Assembly: GCF_013394595.1 (NCBI RefSeq)
Contig: NZ_CP053348.1
Location: forward strand, 930,001-994,000
Origin: Winogradskyella forsetii
GTDB taxonomy: Bacteria > Bacteroidota > Bacteroidia > Flavobacteriales > Flavobacteriaceae
Direction of reading: 5' to 3'
Length of the DNA stretch: 64,000 nucleotides
Positions 15,908 through 25,313 of this stretch are shown here, piece after piece (positions within the stretch are counted from its first letter, which is position 1; each line of letters opens with the position of its first letter). Made by a program: the position numbers and the translations under genes. Under the pieces are notes generated by a model. It did not search any database and was not told the DNA's origin. It saw only the letters and a list, made by a program, of their open reading frames with translations.

Positions 15908-16741
15908 ATGACTACAAAGCAACTTACAACACAAATCCAAAAAAAGAAATCCTTCCTCTGCATAGGCTTAGACGTCGATTTAAATAAAATTCCACAACAT
16001 TTATTAAAAGAAGAAGACCCCATCTTCGCTTTTAATAAGGCCATTATAGATGCCACACATCATTTATGCGTTGCCTACAAACCAAACACGGCATTTTACG
16101 AAGCTTACGGTATTAAAGGTTGGCGAGCTTTAGAAAAAACAATCGACTATCTCAACGAAAAACATCCTGAAATTTACACCATTGCTGACGCTAAACGAGG
16201 CGATATTGGTAATACAAGTACCATGTATGCCAAAGCGTTTTTTGAGGATTTAGGTTTCGATAGTGTAACGGTTGCACCTTATATGGGAAAAGATTCAGTA
16301 GAACCTTTTTTAGCTTTTAGGGATAAGCATACGATTCTTTTAGCCTTAACATCCAATCAAGGCGCTTTTGATTTTCAGACCAATCCCGAAATTTCGGGAG
16401 TAGATGGCGTGGAGTTATACAAAAAAGTTTTGGAAACCTCTAAATCTTGGCAAAATTCAGAAAACTTAATGTATGTGGTTGGTGCGACCAAAGCGGAGTT
16501 TTTAGCGGATATTCGTAACATTATTCCAGATAGCTTTTTGTTGGTACCAGGTGTTGGTGCCCAAGGTGGCAATCTTCAGGACGTGTGTAAATATGGTATG
16601 AATAGTTCGGTTGGTTTATTAATCAATTCATCACGTGGTATAATTTACGCTTCTCAAGATGAAGATTTTGCACAAGCCGCTGCCGCAAAGGCTGAGGAAT
16701 TGCAGGTGCAAATGGCAGCTGTTTTGAGTAAAAAGTCTTAA
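15908..16741 (+). CDS. pyrF: Orotidine 5'-phosphate decarboxylase
   Basis: The 277-residue enzyme removes CO2 from OMP to give UMP, the last step of de novo pyrimidine synthesis. The catalytic Lys/Asp set is in [17 protein letters not shown]. Substrate and phosphate contacts are in [23 protein letters not shown] and [11 protein letters not shown]. The length matches the longer class 2 type of PyrF. I chose the ATG at 15908 over a TTG two codons earlier, since the protein then starts [10 protein letters not shown]. It follows the decayed secreted-protein frame by two bases. Confidence 0.94.
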   Translation: MTTKQLTTQIQKKKSFLCIGLDVDLNKIPQHLLKEEDPIFAFNKAIIDATHHLCVAYKPNTAFYEAYGIKGWRALEKTIDYLNEKHPEIYTIADAKRGDIGNTSTMYAKAFFEDLGFDSVTVAPYMGKDSVEPFLAFRDKHTILLALTSNQGAFDFQTNPEISGVDGVELYKKVLETSKSWQNSENLMYVVGATKAEFLADIRNIIPDSFLLVPGVGAQGGNLQDVCKYGMNSSVGLLINSSRGIIYASQDEDFAQAAAAKAEELQVQMAAVLSKKS

Positions 16742-16813
16742 TTAAAAGTCACAGTTTATAGTTTTTCATATGAGTAAGCCTGAAAACTGATTCTACGACT
16801 AAAAACTAAAAAG

Positions 16814-17614
16814 ATGAAGGATCAACTCAACAGAGAATTTCAACTAGAGAAAACCCCAAAACGAATCATCTCTCTAGTACCTTCCCAAACCGAATTGTTG
16901 GTCCATTTAGGTTTGGAAGCCTCAATCGTTGGTGTGACTAAATTCTATGTGCATCCAAAACATCTGCGACTATCAAAAAAGGTGGTTGGTGGCACAAAGC
17001 AAATCAATCTTCAGAAAATAATAGATTTAAATCCTGATATCATTCTTTGTAATAAAGAAGAAAATACAAAGAAAATGATTGCAGAACTGGAAACTATTGC
17101 GCCAATTCATATCAGTGATATTTACAATTTAGAAGATTGTTTTGAGTTGATAAAAATGTATGGCAATATATTTCAAGTTGAAAAACGTGCTTCAGAATTA
17201 ATTTCAAATATTCGAAAAGAACGTAAGGCATTTCAACTTCAAATTACAACTAAAAAGCCGTTGAAAGTTGCTTATTTTATTTGGAAAAATCCATGGATGG
17301 TGGCAGCTTCAACTAATTTTATCGATGCTATGATCACCGAAGCCGGATTTACAAATGTGTTTAAAGCACAAGAGCGTTATCCAGAAATCGACTTAAATAA
17401 TTCAAATTTAAAAGGGGCAGATCTTATTTTCTTGTCCAGCGAACCTTTTCCGTTTAAGTCGGATCATATTGCAGAATTGCAATCAAAATTTCCAGAAAAG
17501 ACAATTAAAATTGTGGATGGCGAATTATTTTCTTGGTATGGCAGCCGTTTATTGAAGTCCTATCCGTATTTTAAAACGCTACATGATGAAACGCAAAAAG
17601 TCGATACTATCTAA
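16814..17614 (+). CDS. Periplasmic-binding-protein-like metallophore/cobalamin receptor domain
   Basis: The 266-residue protein is related to BtuF/FhuD-type helical-backbone substrate-binding proteins: KRIISLVPSQTELLVHLGLE, IVGVTKFYVHP, VVGGTKQINLQKIIDLNPDI, and the C-terminal GSRLLKSYPYFKTL. The family binds cobalamin or iron-siderophore for ABC import. No signal peptide or lipobox is visible, and no permease or ATPase gene is adjacent. Either it is exported by another route or it acts in the cytoplasm. The substrate is unassigned. It stands 72 bp after pyrF. Confidence 0.72.
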   Translation: MKDQLNREFQLEKTPKRIISLVPSQTELLVHLGLEASIVGVTKFYVHPKHLRLSKKVVGGTKQINLQKIIDLNPDIILCNKEENTKKMIAELETIAPIHISDIYNLEDCFELIKMYGNIFQVEKRASELISNIRKERKAFQLQITTKKPLKVAYFIWKNPWMVAASTNFIDAMITEAGFTNVFKAQERYPEIDLNNSNLKGADLIFLSSEPFPFKSDHIAELQSKFPEKTIKIVDGELFSWYGSRLLKSYPYFKTLHDETQKVDTI

Positions 17615-17732
17615 AATACCGACTTCAACTAACTAATTCGAGATTTAACTAACTCAATCTTTTGCATTACAAAGATGCTTATATTCTGTGAGTTGAATGT
17701 TATGTTACTATTAGGATAGTATTAAATATAGA

Positions 17733-17930
17733 TTAATTGGCCTGTAGCTTAGTATCGCCAACAACAAATTTGAGTTTGTTGATTTTATGAAGCACTTTGG
17801 TGGCTTTATACTCAGAAAAATCGCTTAACGCATGATCGGTTTGTCTTAAATTATAAGCCTCTTCAATGAGCTGCTTATATTTTTTATTTAGCTTTTTCTT
17901 TTTATTTAGAAGTCGATTTAAATTAGCCAC
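17733..17930 (-). CDS. Small coiled-coil protein, Lacal_2735/DUF6435-like
   Basis: The 65-residue protein is highly charged: MANLNRLLNKKKKLNKKYKQ, LIEEAYNLRQTDHALSDFSE, YKATKVLHKINKLKF. The pattern L-x-K-K-Y-x-x-L-x-E-E-A-Y-x-L, later S-D and an A-x-x-V-L-x-x-I helix, resembles the small flavobacterial Lacal_2735 family as I remember it. Function is unknown. It is isolated, with noncoding DNA on both sides. Confidence 0.5.
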   Translation of the reverse strand: MANLNRLLNKKKKLNKKYKQLIEEAYNLRQTDHALSDFSEYKATKVLHKINKLKFVVGDTKLQAN

Positions 17931-18018
17931 AACGGAATGCGTTATTAGTTACTCGTTGAAAGTTAGTAATTTATATCTAAAAAGAATGTTAAAGCCTAAA
18001 AAAATATTTTATCTTTTT

Positions 18019-18729
18019 CTAGTCTTGCAAAGCAAATACCTTCCGCAATAAATCCGTAGTACGCGAAGACACTTGGTTTCTTATTTCTTTTTCCTCCACA
18101 GCAATCATGGTGTAAACCCCTTTTAAAGCTTCGCCAGTGACATAATCCGTTAGATCTGGATTCACGTTATTGGTTAAAGGCAAATTATTGTATTTGGTAA
18201 TAAGATTCGTCCAAATTTGGTCAGCACCCACTTTACTGAATGAATTGTTGATTACTGGTTTGAATTTATCGTAAAGTGCCGTTTGTGTTTTCGAGGTTAA
18301 ATAAGAGGTTGCTGCAGTATCATCGCCAAGCAATATATTTTTAGCATCATCAAACGTAATGCCTTTCACTGCATTTACAAAAATAGGTGTCGCTTCAGAT
18401 ACGGCATCCTCGGCCGCTCTATTCAGTACTTTTAAGCCTTCGTCAGCTAAACTGCTTAAGCCTATTTTTCGCAACGTTTCATCCACTTTTTTTAATTCAT
18501 CGGGTAAAGCGATTTTTACCAATTCATTTCTGAAAAAGCCATCTTCTGCAGTTAACTTGGTCACTTGTTTGTCAATACCTAAGTCCAAGGCTTGTCGCAA
18601 TCCGGCCGCAATATCAGCATTGCCTAATACGTCTCCTGTGCCTTCTGGTAAAGAATCAACTACCTGTTGTAATTCTGCACAAGCTGTTAAATTGAAAATA
18701 ATAAGTAAAGCAAAGATTCTCTTAATCAT
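18019..18729 (-). CDS. DUF4197 lipoprotein
   Basis: The 236-residue protein starts MIKRIFALLIIFNLTACAEL, a lipoprotein signal with a plausible lipobox (LTAC). An upstream in-frame ATG at 18753 would add MFKLKKQI before this signal, so I prefer 18729. The mature part has the DUF4197 pattern: AAGLRQALDLGIDKQVTKLT, FFRNELVKIALPDELKKVDETL, ITFDDAKNILLGDDTAATSYL and TDYVTGEALKGVYTMIAVEE. The family is outer-membrane or periplasmic and of unknown function. It is monocistronic as far as can be seen. Confidence 0.85.
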   Translation of the reverse strand: MIKRIFALLIIFNLTACAELQQVVDSLPEGTGDVLGNADIAAGLRQALDLGIDKQVTKLTAEDGFFRNELVKIALPDELKKVDETLRKIGLSSLADEGLKVLNRAAEDAVSEATPIFVNAVKGITFDDAKNILLGDDTAATSYLTSKTQTALYDKFKPVINNSFSKVGADQIWTNLITKYNNLPLTNNVNPDLTDYVTGEALKGVYTMIAVEEKEIRNQVSSRTTDLLRKVFALQD

Positions 18730-18867
18730 GATTTGTTTTTTTAATTTGAACAAAGGTAATTTATTATGAATAAAACGGTTTCAATTTTTATGCCGTTTCT
18801 CAATTTGAAAACCGATTTAAATGTTTTTGTTAGTAATTAGACCTAATTAAAGTCATAAGTCACATTA

Positions 18868-19722
18868 TCAGGAAAAAATAACAGTTTTATTATTAAACAC
18901 CATGACCTTTCTATTAGCATGAAGTTTAATAGCATTAGATAGTACAATTTTCTCTAAATCGCGTCCTTTGGCAATTAAGTCTTTAATAGAATGTGAATGC
19001 GACACATGAGTAACACCTTGCTCTATGATTGGGCCTGCATCCAATTCTTCTGTAATATAATGACTTGTGGCTCCAATAATTTTTACACCACGCTTGTAGG
19101 CCGAGTGGTAAGGTTTTGCACCAACAAAAGCTGGTAAGAAGGAGTGGTGAATGTTAATAATTTTGTTCGGGTACTTATCGATTAAGGTTCCAGACACTAT
19201 TTGCATATAACGTGCTAACACTATAAAATCAATTTGATGTTTCTCAAGTAGCTCCAATTGTTTTTGTTCAGCTTCATGTTTTGTGGTTTTTGTCACTGGA
19301 ACATGAAAAAATGGAATCTTAAAACTATCTGCAATAGGTTTTAAATCGAGATGATTGCTTAAAATGAAAGGAATTTCAAGGAACAATTCCCCTGAATTAT
19401 AACGCCCTAAAATATCGTATAAACAATGGTCATATTTAGAAATAAACAATGCCATCTTTGGTTTTCTTTCAGCGGCATACATACGCCATTTAAGCTTGAA
19501 TTTTTCCGCCAAAGAATTTTTAAACAGGGCCTTAAATTTTTCAATAGAAAATGAACTTGAAGCAAACTCACATTCCAAACGCATAAAAAAGATGTTTTGT
19601 GCCCTATCGACATGCTGATCTATATATACAATGTTCCCGTCGTTGGAGGCCATAAAACTCGTAATGGAAGCAATAATATTAGGTTGATCCTCGCAGTGAA
19701 TTAGTAGCGTTATTTTTTGCAT
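18868..19722 (-). CDS. purU: Formyltetrahydrofolate deformylase
   Basis: The 284-residue enzyme hydrolyses 10-formyl-THF to formate and THF, balancing one-carbon units and feeding formate to purine synthesis. An ACT regulatory domain covers about residues 1-80 (KITLLIHCEDQPNIIASITSFM). The formyltransferase domain has the catalytic segments VLARYMQIVSG, INIHHSFLPAFVGAKPYHSA and GATSHYITEELDAGPIIEQ, with the expected Asn, His and Asp. Length matches PurU. It is divergent from the icmF gene. Confidence 0.93.
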   Translation of the reverse strand: MQKITLLIHCEDQPNIIASITSFMASNDGNIVYIDQHVDRAQNIFFMRLECEFASSSFSIEKFKALFKNSLAEKFKLKWRMYAAERKPKMALFISKYDHCLYDILGRYNSGELFLEIPFILSNHLDLKPIADSFKIPFFHVPVTKTTKHEAEQKQLELLEKHQIDFIVLARYMQIVSGTLIDKYPNKIINIHHSFLPAFVGAKPYHSAYKRGVKIIGATSHYITEELDAGPIIEQGVTHVSHSHSIKDLIAKGRDLEKIVLSNAIKLHANRKVMVFNNKTVIFS

Positions 19723-19867
19723 AAAATTGATATTGAATGAATTGTTAAAAGTAATTAAAATTGTAAGCTATTCGCCCTTTCTTAAAGATTTAGATAATTA
19801 ATGATTATTGCTTTAAATTTTTGAATATTCCTTAAATTTGCCATTCAAATCAGCAATATTTTTACGA

Positions 19868-22800
19868 ATGGAACAAGCTACACCTTATAAGCCAAAACAT
19901 AAAGTACGTATAGTAACTGCAGCATCCCTTTTTGATGGACACGATGCGGCAATTAATATTATGCGTCGCATTATTCAATCTACAGGCGTTGAAGTGATTC
20001 ATTTAGGTCATGATAGAAGTGTAGAAGAGGTCGTAAATACTGCAATTCAAGAAGATGCGAATGCTATCGCTTTGACTTCTTATCAAGGTGGTCACAACGA
20101 GTATTTTAAATATATGTATGATTTGTTAAAGGAAAAAGGAGCAGGTCATATCAAAATCTTCGGAGGTGGAGGTGGCGTAATTCTTCCTGAAGAAATCAAA
20201 GAATTAATGGATTATGGGATTACCAGAATCTATTCGCCAGACGATGGAAGAGCACTAGGTTTACAAGGCATGATTAATGATTTGGTGGAGCAGAGTGATT
20301 TTGCCATTGGAGACCAATTGAATGATGAAGGTGAGGTGCTTCATGAAAAAAATCCTAAGTCTATTGCCAGAGTGATTTCTTCTGCAGAAAATTTTCCTGA
20401 AGTTGCTAAGGAAACGTTAGAAGCCATTCATAAAAAAAATAAGGATTCAAAAACACCAGTTCTCGGAATCACAGGAACAGGAGGTTCCGGTAAATCATCC
20501 TTGGTAGATGAATTGGTACGTCGCTTCTTAATCGATTTTCCCGAAAAAACGGTTGGCTTGGTTTCTGTAGATCCTTCCAAACGAAAAACGGGTGGTGCAC
20601 TTTTAGGAGATAGAATTCGTATGAACGCTATAAATTCGCCAAGAGTTTATATGCGAAGTTTGGCCACACGTCAATCTAATTTGGCATTATCTAAATATGT
20701 AAATGAAGCTGTTGAGGTTTTAAAAGCTGCCGAATATGATTTGATCATTCTTGAAACGTCAGGAATCGGACAATCGGATACCGAAATTATTGAGCATTCT
20801 GATGTGTCCCTCTATGTCATGACACCAGAGTTTGGTGCAGCTACACAACTTGAAAAAATTGATATGCTCGATTTTGCAGATTTAGTAGCCATAAACAAAT
20901 TTGATAAACGTGGTGCTTTAGATGCGCTTCGAGATGTTAAAAAGCAATACATGCGTAATAATAATCTTTGGGATATTCCTCAAGATGAGTTACCAGTTTA
21001 TGGAACCATTGCCTCGCAATTTAACGATCCAGGAATGAACACGCTCTATAAAGCGATCATGGATGAATTAGTTAAAAAAGCAGATGCGGATTTAAAATCG
21101 ACCTTTGAAATTTCTAAGGAAATGAGTGAGAAGATTTTTGTAATTCCGCCTTCACGAACACGATACTTGTCTGAAATAGCCGAAAATAATAGGGCTTATG
21201 ATAAGACAGCAAACGAACAGGTTGAAGTCGCTCAAAAATTATATGGCATTTATAAAACGATATGTTCCGTTGGAAATGTTAACAAAAGTGAAGTCGAAAA
21301 GTCTTTCATTGGAAAACAAGGCTTAAATGATGATGAAATTCTTCATCAAGCTCAGAATGACAAAGGTAATGTCATTCCGACAGAAGGAGGTACGACTGAC
21401 GAGGAATCTCAAAATCAGTTCTTAAATCTGTTGATTAAAGAATTCGACCGTGTAAAACTGAATTTGGATCCTTACAATTGGGAAGTCATAACAGGTTGGG
21501 ATGAAAAAGTAAACCGTTTCAAAGATCCTGTTTATTCCTTTAAGGTAAGAGATAAGGAAATTAAAATTGAAACCCATACCGAATCGCTTTCGCACACACA
21601 AATCCCCAAAGTAGCCTTGCCAAAATATCAGGCTTGGGGAGATATTTTAAGATGGTGCTTGCAAGAAAATGTACCTGGCGAATTTCCATATACGGCAGGA
21701 TTGTACCCTTTTAAAAGAACAGGAGAAGATCCTGCAAGAATGTTTGCAGGTGAAGGAGGGCCAGAACGTACCAATAGACGCTTTCATTATGTCAGTGCAG
21801 GTTTGCCGGCAAAACGATTGTCAACAGCTTTTGATAGTGTAACACTTTACGGAAATGATCCCGATTTACGTCCGGATATTTATGGTAAAATCGGAAACGC
21901 TGGTGTTTCTATCTGTTGTTTGGATGATGCTAAAAAACTGTATTCTGGTTTTGATTTGGCAAATGTGATGACTTCTGTGAGTATGACTATCAATGGTCCG
22001 GCGCCAATGTTGTTAGGCTTTTTTATGAACGCTGCGATAGACCAACAATGTGAAATCTACATCAAAGAAAATGGTTTAGAAAAAGAAGTAGAAAAGAAAA
22101 TTGAAGCCATTTATAAAGGTAAAGAACGGCCAAAATATAACGGTAAACTTCCAGAAGGAAACAACGGTTTGGGTTTAATGCTTTTAGGCGTGACTGGCGA
22201 TCAAGTTTTACCTTCAGATATTTATACCGAAATAAAAAAGAACACCATCGCACAAGTTCGAGGAACAGTTCAAGCTGATATTTTAAAAGAAGATCAGGCT
22301 CAAAATACCTGTATTTTCTCTACTGAATTCGCCTTGCGTTTAATGGGAGATGTTCAGGAATATTTCATTGAAAATAATGTCCGTAACTTCTATTCGGTAT
22401 CCATTTCCGGTTATCATATTGCCGAAGCAGGAGCAAACCCAATAACACAACTGGCATTGACTTTATCCAATGGGTTTACTTATGTAGAATATTATTTAAG
22501 TAGAGGGATGGACATCAATAAGTTTGGACCTAATTTATCCTTTTTCTTTTCAAACGGTATAGATCCTGAATATGCGGTTATAGGTCGTGTGGCACGTAAG
22601 ATTTGGTCAAAAGCCTTGAAGCATAAATATGGTGCAAATCCGAGAGCGCAAATGTTAAAATATCACATTCAAACTTCTGGTCGCAGTTTACATGCCCAAG
22701 AAATTGATTTTAATGATATCAGAACAACGCTTCAAGCTTTATATGCGATTTACGATAATTGTAATTCATTGCATACCAATGCTTATGATGAAGCGATTAC

Positions 22801-23353
22801 AACACCAACAGAGGAGTCAGTTCGTAGAGCAATGGCAATTCAACTAATCATTAATAAAGAATTAGGATTGGCCAAAAATGAAAACCCAATACAAGGTGCT
22901 TTCATCATTGAAGAATTGACCGATTTGGTAGAAGAGGCCGTGTTATTGGAGTTTGATCGCATCACGGAAAGAGGAGGTGTGCTCGGAGCCATGGAAACGA
23001 TGTACCAACGCAGCAAAATCCAAGAAGAAAGCTTGTATTATGAAACCTTAAAGCATAACGGCGAATTCCCAATTATTGGTGTAAATACCTTTTTGAGTAG
23101 CAAAGGGTCACCAACAGTACAGCCGGCAGAAGTGATTAGAGCAACGGAAGAGGAAAAACAATTTCAGATAAAAACATTGGAGCGTTTGCACAACGCGCAT
23201 GATTCAGAAGAACTATTAAAAGAATTACAAAATAAAGCCATTAATAATGAGAATATTTTTGAAGCATTAATGGACGTCTGCAAGGTGTGTTCGTTGGGTC
23301 AGATTACATCTGCGTTGTTTGAGGTTGGTGGTCAGTATCGCCGAAATATGTAA
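19868..23353 (+). CDS. icmF: Fused acyl-CoA mutase IcmF (isobutyryl-CoA mutase type)
   Basis: The 1161-residue protein has, in order, a B12-binding domain ([32 protein letters not shown]), a MeaI-like GTPase chaperone domain (Walker [15 protein letters not shown] from about residue 200, later [12 protein letters not shown]), a linker, and a TIM-barrel mutase domain from about 590 ([41 protein letters not shown]) ending [11 protein letters not shown]. The fusion order is that of IcmF, which interconverts isobutyryl- and n-butyryl-CoA (or pivalyl/isovaleryl relatives). An upstream TTG would add ten residues; I use the ATG before [13 protein letters not shown]. Residues about 488-516 look like a translated repeat element. 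Confidence 0.9.
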   Translation: MEQATPYKPKHKVRIVTAASLFDGHDAAINIMRRIIQSTGVEVIHLGHDRSVEEVVNTAIQEDANAIALTSYQGGHNEYFKYMYDLLKEKGAGHIKIFGGGGGVILPEEIKELMDYGITRIYSPDDGRALGLQGMINDLVEQSDFAIGDQLNDEGEVLHEKNPKSIARVISSAENFPEVAKETLEAIHKKNKDSKTPVLGITGTGGSGKSSLVDELVRRFLIDFPEKTVGLVSVDPSKRKTGGALLGDRIRMNAINSPRVYMRSLATRQSNLALSKYVNEAVEVLKAAEYDLIILETSGIGQSDTEIIEHSDVSLYVMTPEFGAATQLEKIDMLDFADLVAINKFDKRGALDALRDVKKQYMRNNNLWDIPQDELPVYGTIASQFNDPGMNTLYKAIMDELVKKADADLKSTFEISKEMSEKIFVIPPSRTRYLSEIAENNRAYDKTANEQVEVAQKLYGIYKTICSVGNVNKSEVEKSFIGKQGLNDDEILHQAQNDKGNVIPTEGGTTDEESQNQFLNLLIKEFDRVKLNLDPYNWEVITGWDEKVNRFKDPVYSFKVRDKEIKIETHTESLSHTQIPKVALPKYQAWGDILRWCLQENVPGEFPYTAGLYPFKRTGEDPARMFAGEGGPERTNRRFHYVSAGLPAKRLSTAFDSVTLYGNDPDLRPDIYGKIGNAGVSICCLDDAKKLYSGFDLANVMTSVSMTINGPAPMLLGFFMNAAIDQQCEIYIKENGLEKEVEKKIEAIYKGKERPKYNGKLPEGNNGLGLMLLGVTGDQVLPSDIYTEIKKNTIAQVRGTVQADILKEDQAQNTCIFSTEFALRLMGDVQEYFIENNVRNFYSVSISGYHIAEAGANPITQLALTLSNGFTYVEYYLSRGMDINKFGPNLSFFFSNGIDPEYAVIGRVARKIWSKALKHKYGANPRAQMLKYHIQTSGRSLHAQEIDFNDIRTTLQALYAIYDNCNSLHTNAYDEAITTPTEESVRRAMAIQLIINKELGLAKNENPIQGAFIIEELTDLVEEAVLLEFDRITERGGVLGAMETMYQRSKIQEESLYYETLKHNGEFPIIGVNTFLSSKGSPTVQPAEVIRATEEEKQFQIKTLERLHNAHDSEELLKELQNKAINNENIFEALMDVCKVCSLGQITSALFEVGGQYRRNM
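21327..21412. repeat. Intergenic-type palindromic repeat inside icmF reading frame
   Basis: This 86-bp stretch contains GATGAA/TTCATC and GAATGACA/TGTCATTC inverted repeats, then a segment ending GAGGAATCTC. The style is that of short palindromic repeats common between genes in Flavobacteria. It is translated in frame as [14 protein letters not shown], then [14 protein letters not shown], in the linker between the GTPase and mutase domains. No second copy is in the window, so repeat status is inference. Confidence 0.5.
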
Positions 23354-23354
23354 G

Positions 23355-23492
23355 CAGAGAACCACTTTTTGCTTTTCGCAAAAAGTGAGTGAATCGCTTA
23401 TGCTGAGCGTAGTCGAAGTATCTCAGAGAACCATTTTTTGCTTTTTGTAAAAAGTGAGTGAATAGCCTGTCCTGAGCGTAGCCGAAGGGCTT
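23355..23492. repeat. Two imperfect 69-bp tandem units with REP-like hairpins
   Basis: Unit 1 (23355-23423) and unit 2 (23424-23492) both run from CAGAGAACCA to a CTGAGCGTAG(T/C)CGAAG block. Each contains a hairpin; in unit 1 the arms CACTTTTTGC/GCAAAAAGTG pair perfectly over ten bases. A partial third start (CAGAGAACCATTGCTT) is at 23564. The element begins directly after the icmF stop. Confidence 0.75.
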
Positions 23493-23641
23493 ATGCTGAA
23501 TATTACTGTGAAACAGAATATATTTTGTTAAGCGAGAAGTCAACAACGTTTGCCGAATTATCTCAGAGAACCATTGCTTCTTTCTTACACTACCAAGTAC
23601 AAGTTGAAAAAGAACAGATTGAAAATGTTTTTACATTGTAA
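23462..23641 (+). pseudogene. Coding-like remnant, family not recognised
   Basis: There is no start codon, but the frame is open for 59 codons. From about residue 13 it reads like a real protein: EYYCETEYILLSEKSTTFAE, LSQRTIASFLHYQVQVEKEQ, IENVFTL, then TAA. The amino-acid mix (helical, charged) differs from the repeats upstream. It may be the 3' end of a gene whose front was lost when the repeats invaded. I cannot name the family, and chance is possible. Confidence 0.3.
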
Positions 23642-23720
23642 TGGCTTCAAAATGAGGAATGAAGGTTATTTGGTTGGGGAAATTCGAGATAAAGCTTACT
23701 GTAAAGTCTGTCATTAATGA

Positions 23721-23728
23721 TATCTTTG
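23721..23728 (+). promoter_or_regulatory. Probable -7 box of the DEAD-like gene
   Basis: TATCTTTG fits TAnnTTTG. The transcript would start near 23735, which favours the ATG at 23773 over the one at 23743. Confidence 0.45.
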
Positions 23729-23772
23729 CTTGAGATAGCACTATGGTAATTTGCTATTTAAAAATAGCGATC

Positions 23773-24381
23773 ATGTCATTCAAAAAACTTCACCCTTTAT
23801 TAAAAGAATCCTTAGAAAATGAAGGGTTTGAAACTTCAAATGCATTTCAGAAAAAAGTGTTGCCAATTTTAAAAGGTGGTTCCGATGCTTATGTAATTGC
23901 ACCCAAAGGCAGTGGAAAAACGACTGCACTAATTATTGCAACAATCCATAAATTAAAAGCAGCAGCTTTTGAAGATTCACCACGAGCCATCATAGTGGTC
24001 AATGACAAACAGAGTGCTTTAGATTTAAAAGATGAATTTGAACGCTTTACAAATACAACGGATTTAAGGGTTTACGCATTATATGACGAATATGATATTG
24101 AAAAGCAGAAAACAGAAGTCTATTATGGTCAAGATATTGTGATAGCAACTCCTGCTCGCTTGAGTAAGCTTTATTTTTTGAATGGCATCCATTTAGGCGA
24201 AGTACAATTATTTGCCATTGAAGATGCGGATTATTTAGGACGGAATAATGCCTATAATCATATTTTAAGACTATCTGAAAGTATCCATAAAAGTCAGTTT
24301 GTGATTATTTCTGATACTATGAATTCTAAAATAAAGAATTATCAAAATGCATTTATGAGTAATGCACAAGTGATCAAATAA
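23773..24381 (+). CDS. Single-domain DEAD-box-like ATPase, degenerate motifs
   Basis: The 202-residue protein corresponds to only the first RecA-like domain of a DEAD-box RNA helicase. A Q-motif-like segment (FETSNAFQKKVLPIL), Walker A APKGSGKTT, a TPxRL motif (ATPARLSKLYF), motif II as EDAD (in place of DEAD) and motif III as SDT (in place of SAT) are visible. There is no helicase C-terminal domain and the frame ends cleanly, so it is not obviously a recent truncation. It may bind ATP or RNA without unwinding. It may be cotranscribed with the small secreted-protein gene 19 bp downstream. Confidence 0.7.
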   Translation: MSFKKLHPLLKESLENEGFETSNAFQKKVLPILKGGSDAYVIAPKGSGKTTALIIATIHKLKAAAFEDSPRAIIVVNDKQSALDLKDEFERFTNTTDLRVYALYDEYDIEKQKTEVYYGQDIVIATPARLSKLYFLNGIHLGEVQLFAIEDADYLGRNNAYNHILRLSESIHKSQFVIISDTMNSKIKNYQNAFMSNAQVIK

Positions 24382-24400
24382 AGTTGAACTTTTAAGTCCT

Positions 24401-24790
24401 ATGAAATATTCTATCGCAATTCTTCTACTTATGGCTTCAATTCCTGTGATGAGTCAAAATAAATCAGTTGATAACTGGGTTCAAGATATCGTAGCTGATA
24501 TGATTGAAATGAATGATTTAGATCGTTATAGTTCAGAAGAATTATCACCAGATGTTAATGTGAATTTCATTTTGGTGGAATCTGTAAAGGACATTGACAT
24601 AAAAGGACGTACAATCACTATGCTTGTAAATCATGGCAAGGGTACCTATTGTACTAAATTGACTTTTAATTACATTGAGAAAAACGGGAATTTCCATTTG
24701 GTCTTTTCAAAACCTGAAACTAAAATAACTTTAGGGAAAGAAACGACGTGGATTACGCCTTGGATTGCTAAAACTAATATTTGTAATTAA
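24401..24790 (+). CDS. Small secreted protein, unknown function
   Basis: The 129-residue protein has a clear signal peptide (MKYSIAILLLMASIPVMSQ) and an acidic mature part (WVQDIVADMIEMNDLDRYSS, then EELSPDVNVNFILVESVKDI). It carries two cysteines (TYCTKL, NICN at the very end) that could form a disulfide in the periplasm. It lies 19 bp after the DEAD-like gene. No known domain is recognised. Confidence 0.6.
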   Translation: MKYSIAILLLMASIPVMSQNKSVDNWVQDIVADMIEMNDLDRYSSEELSPDVNVNFILVESVKDIDIKGRTITMLVNHGKGTYCTKLTFNYIEKNGNFHLVFSKPETKITLGKETTWITPWIAKTNICN

Positions 24791-24800
24791 TGCTTGTCAA

Positions 24801-25196
24801 TTACAAGGTCATCATCCAGTGATGTTTCAGCTTTCTGAATTTTTTCAACTCACCACGAAGGATCGGTAAATAATCCCGTCCATTACTGTTCGATTTTTCT
24901 AGTCTCCTGCAATTACTATATAATCTTGTGGTTAAACGGTCTAAGCTTTCGAGATGCTTACTTTTTTTATCAGAGCAACGTTCTTGTTCAGCACTGATAA
25001 TTTGAGGCGCAAGATTTGTGGATTGTTGCACAATATCGCCTGTAAAATAAATATGTTCATCCTCGGAACCATCAGGATTTAAATAGGATAGATCTTGATT
25101 TAGATAGGTTGAAATACTTCGGGAAAGCACAATAATATCCATAGCCTTTTGGTAAACAGGCAATTCGGAAAAATGCGATGGAAGATTGTAATTCAT
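24801..25196 (-). CDS. Four-helix-bundle-like protein (S23/IVP style)
   Basis: The 131-residue, mostly helical protein starts MNYNLPSHFSELPVYQKAMD. The LPVYxKAMDI opening and later SLDRLTTRLYSNCRRLEKS resemble the S23/23S rRNA intervening-sequence four-helix-bundle family, though weakly. I use the ATG before NYNLPSHF; an ATG seven codons upstream is possible. It is divergent from the Lrp-type regulator across 117 bp, which may mean shared control. A second protein with a similar opening (LPIYIKATEI) is encoded at 25810-26316. Confidence 0.5.
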   Translation of the reverse strand: MNYNLPSHFSELPVYQKAMDIIVLSRSISTYLNQDLSYLNPDGSEDEHIYFTGDIVQQSTNLAPQIISAEQERCSDKKSKHLESLDRLTTRLYSNCRRLEKSNSNGRDYLPILRGELKKFRKLKHHWMMTL

Positions 25197-25245
25197 ATTC
25201 TTAATAGCAATGCACACGAATTTAAGGACTTAAATTCAAATTAAA

Positions 25246-25290
25246 CTTTAATAATTAAAGTCATTTAGTATATTTGCTTTAATAATTATG
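25246..25290. promoter_or_regulatory. Probable Lrp operator with two CTTTAATAATTA sites
   Basis: CTTTAATAATTAAAG (25246-25260) is a perfect 7+1+7 palindrome. CTTTAATAATTA recurs at 25277-25288, 31 bp away, about three helical turns. The two sites flank the -7 box TATATTTG (25269-25276) of the Lrp gene. This suggests autoregulation and perhaps control of the divergent gene. Confidence 0.55.
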
Positions 25291-25313
25291 TTTTTATCGC
25301 TAAATAACTTTAA

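Noticed and set aside
16742..16813. Cobalamin riboswitch before the BtuF-like gene
   Set aside because: The spacer is only 72 bp and lacks a B12-box-like conserved core.
23304..23546. Minus-strand 80-codon frame across the tandem repeats
   Set aside because: Its protein is a translated repeat with the same phrase twice (FTHFL..KA..GSL) and no start signal; it is noncoding.
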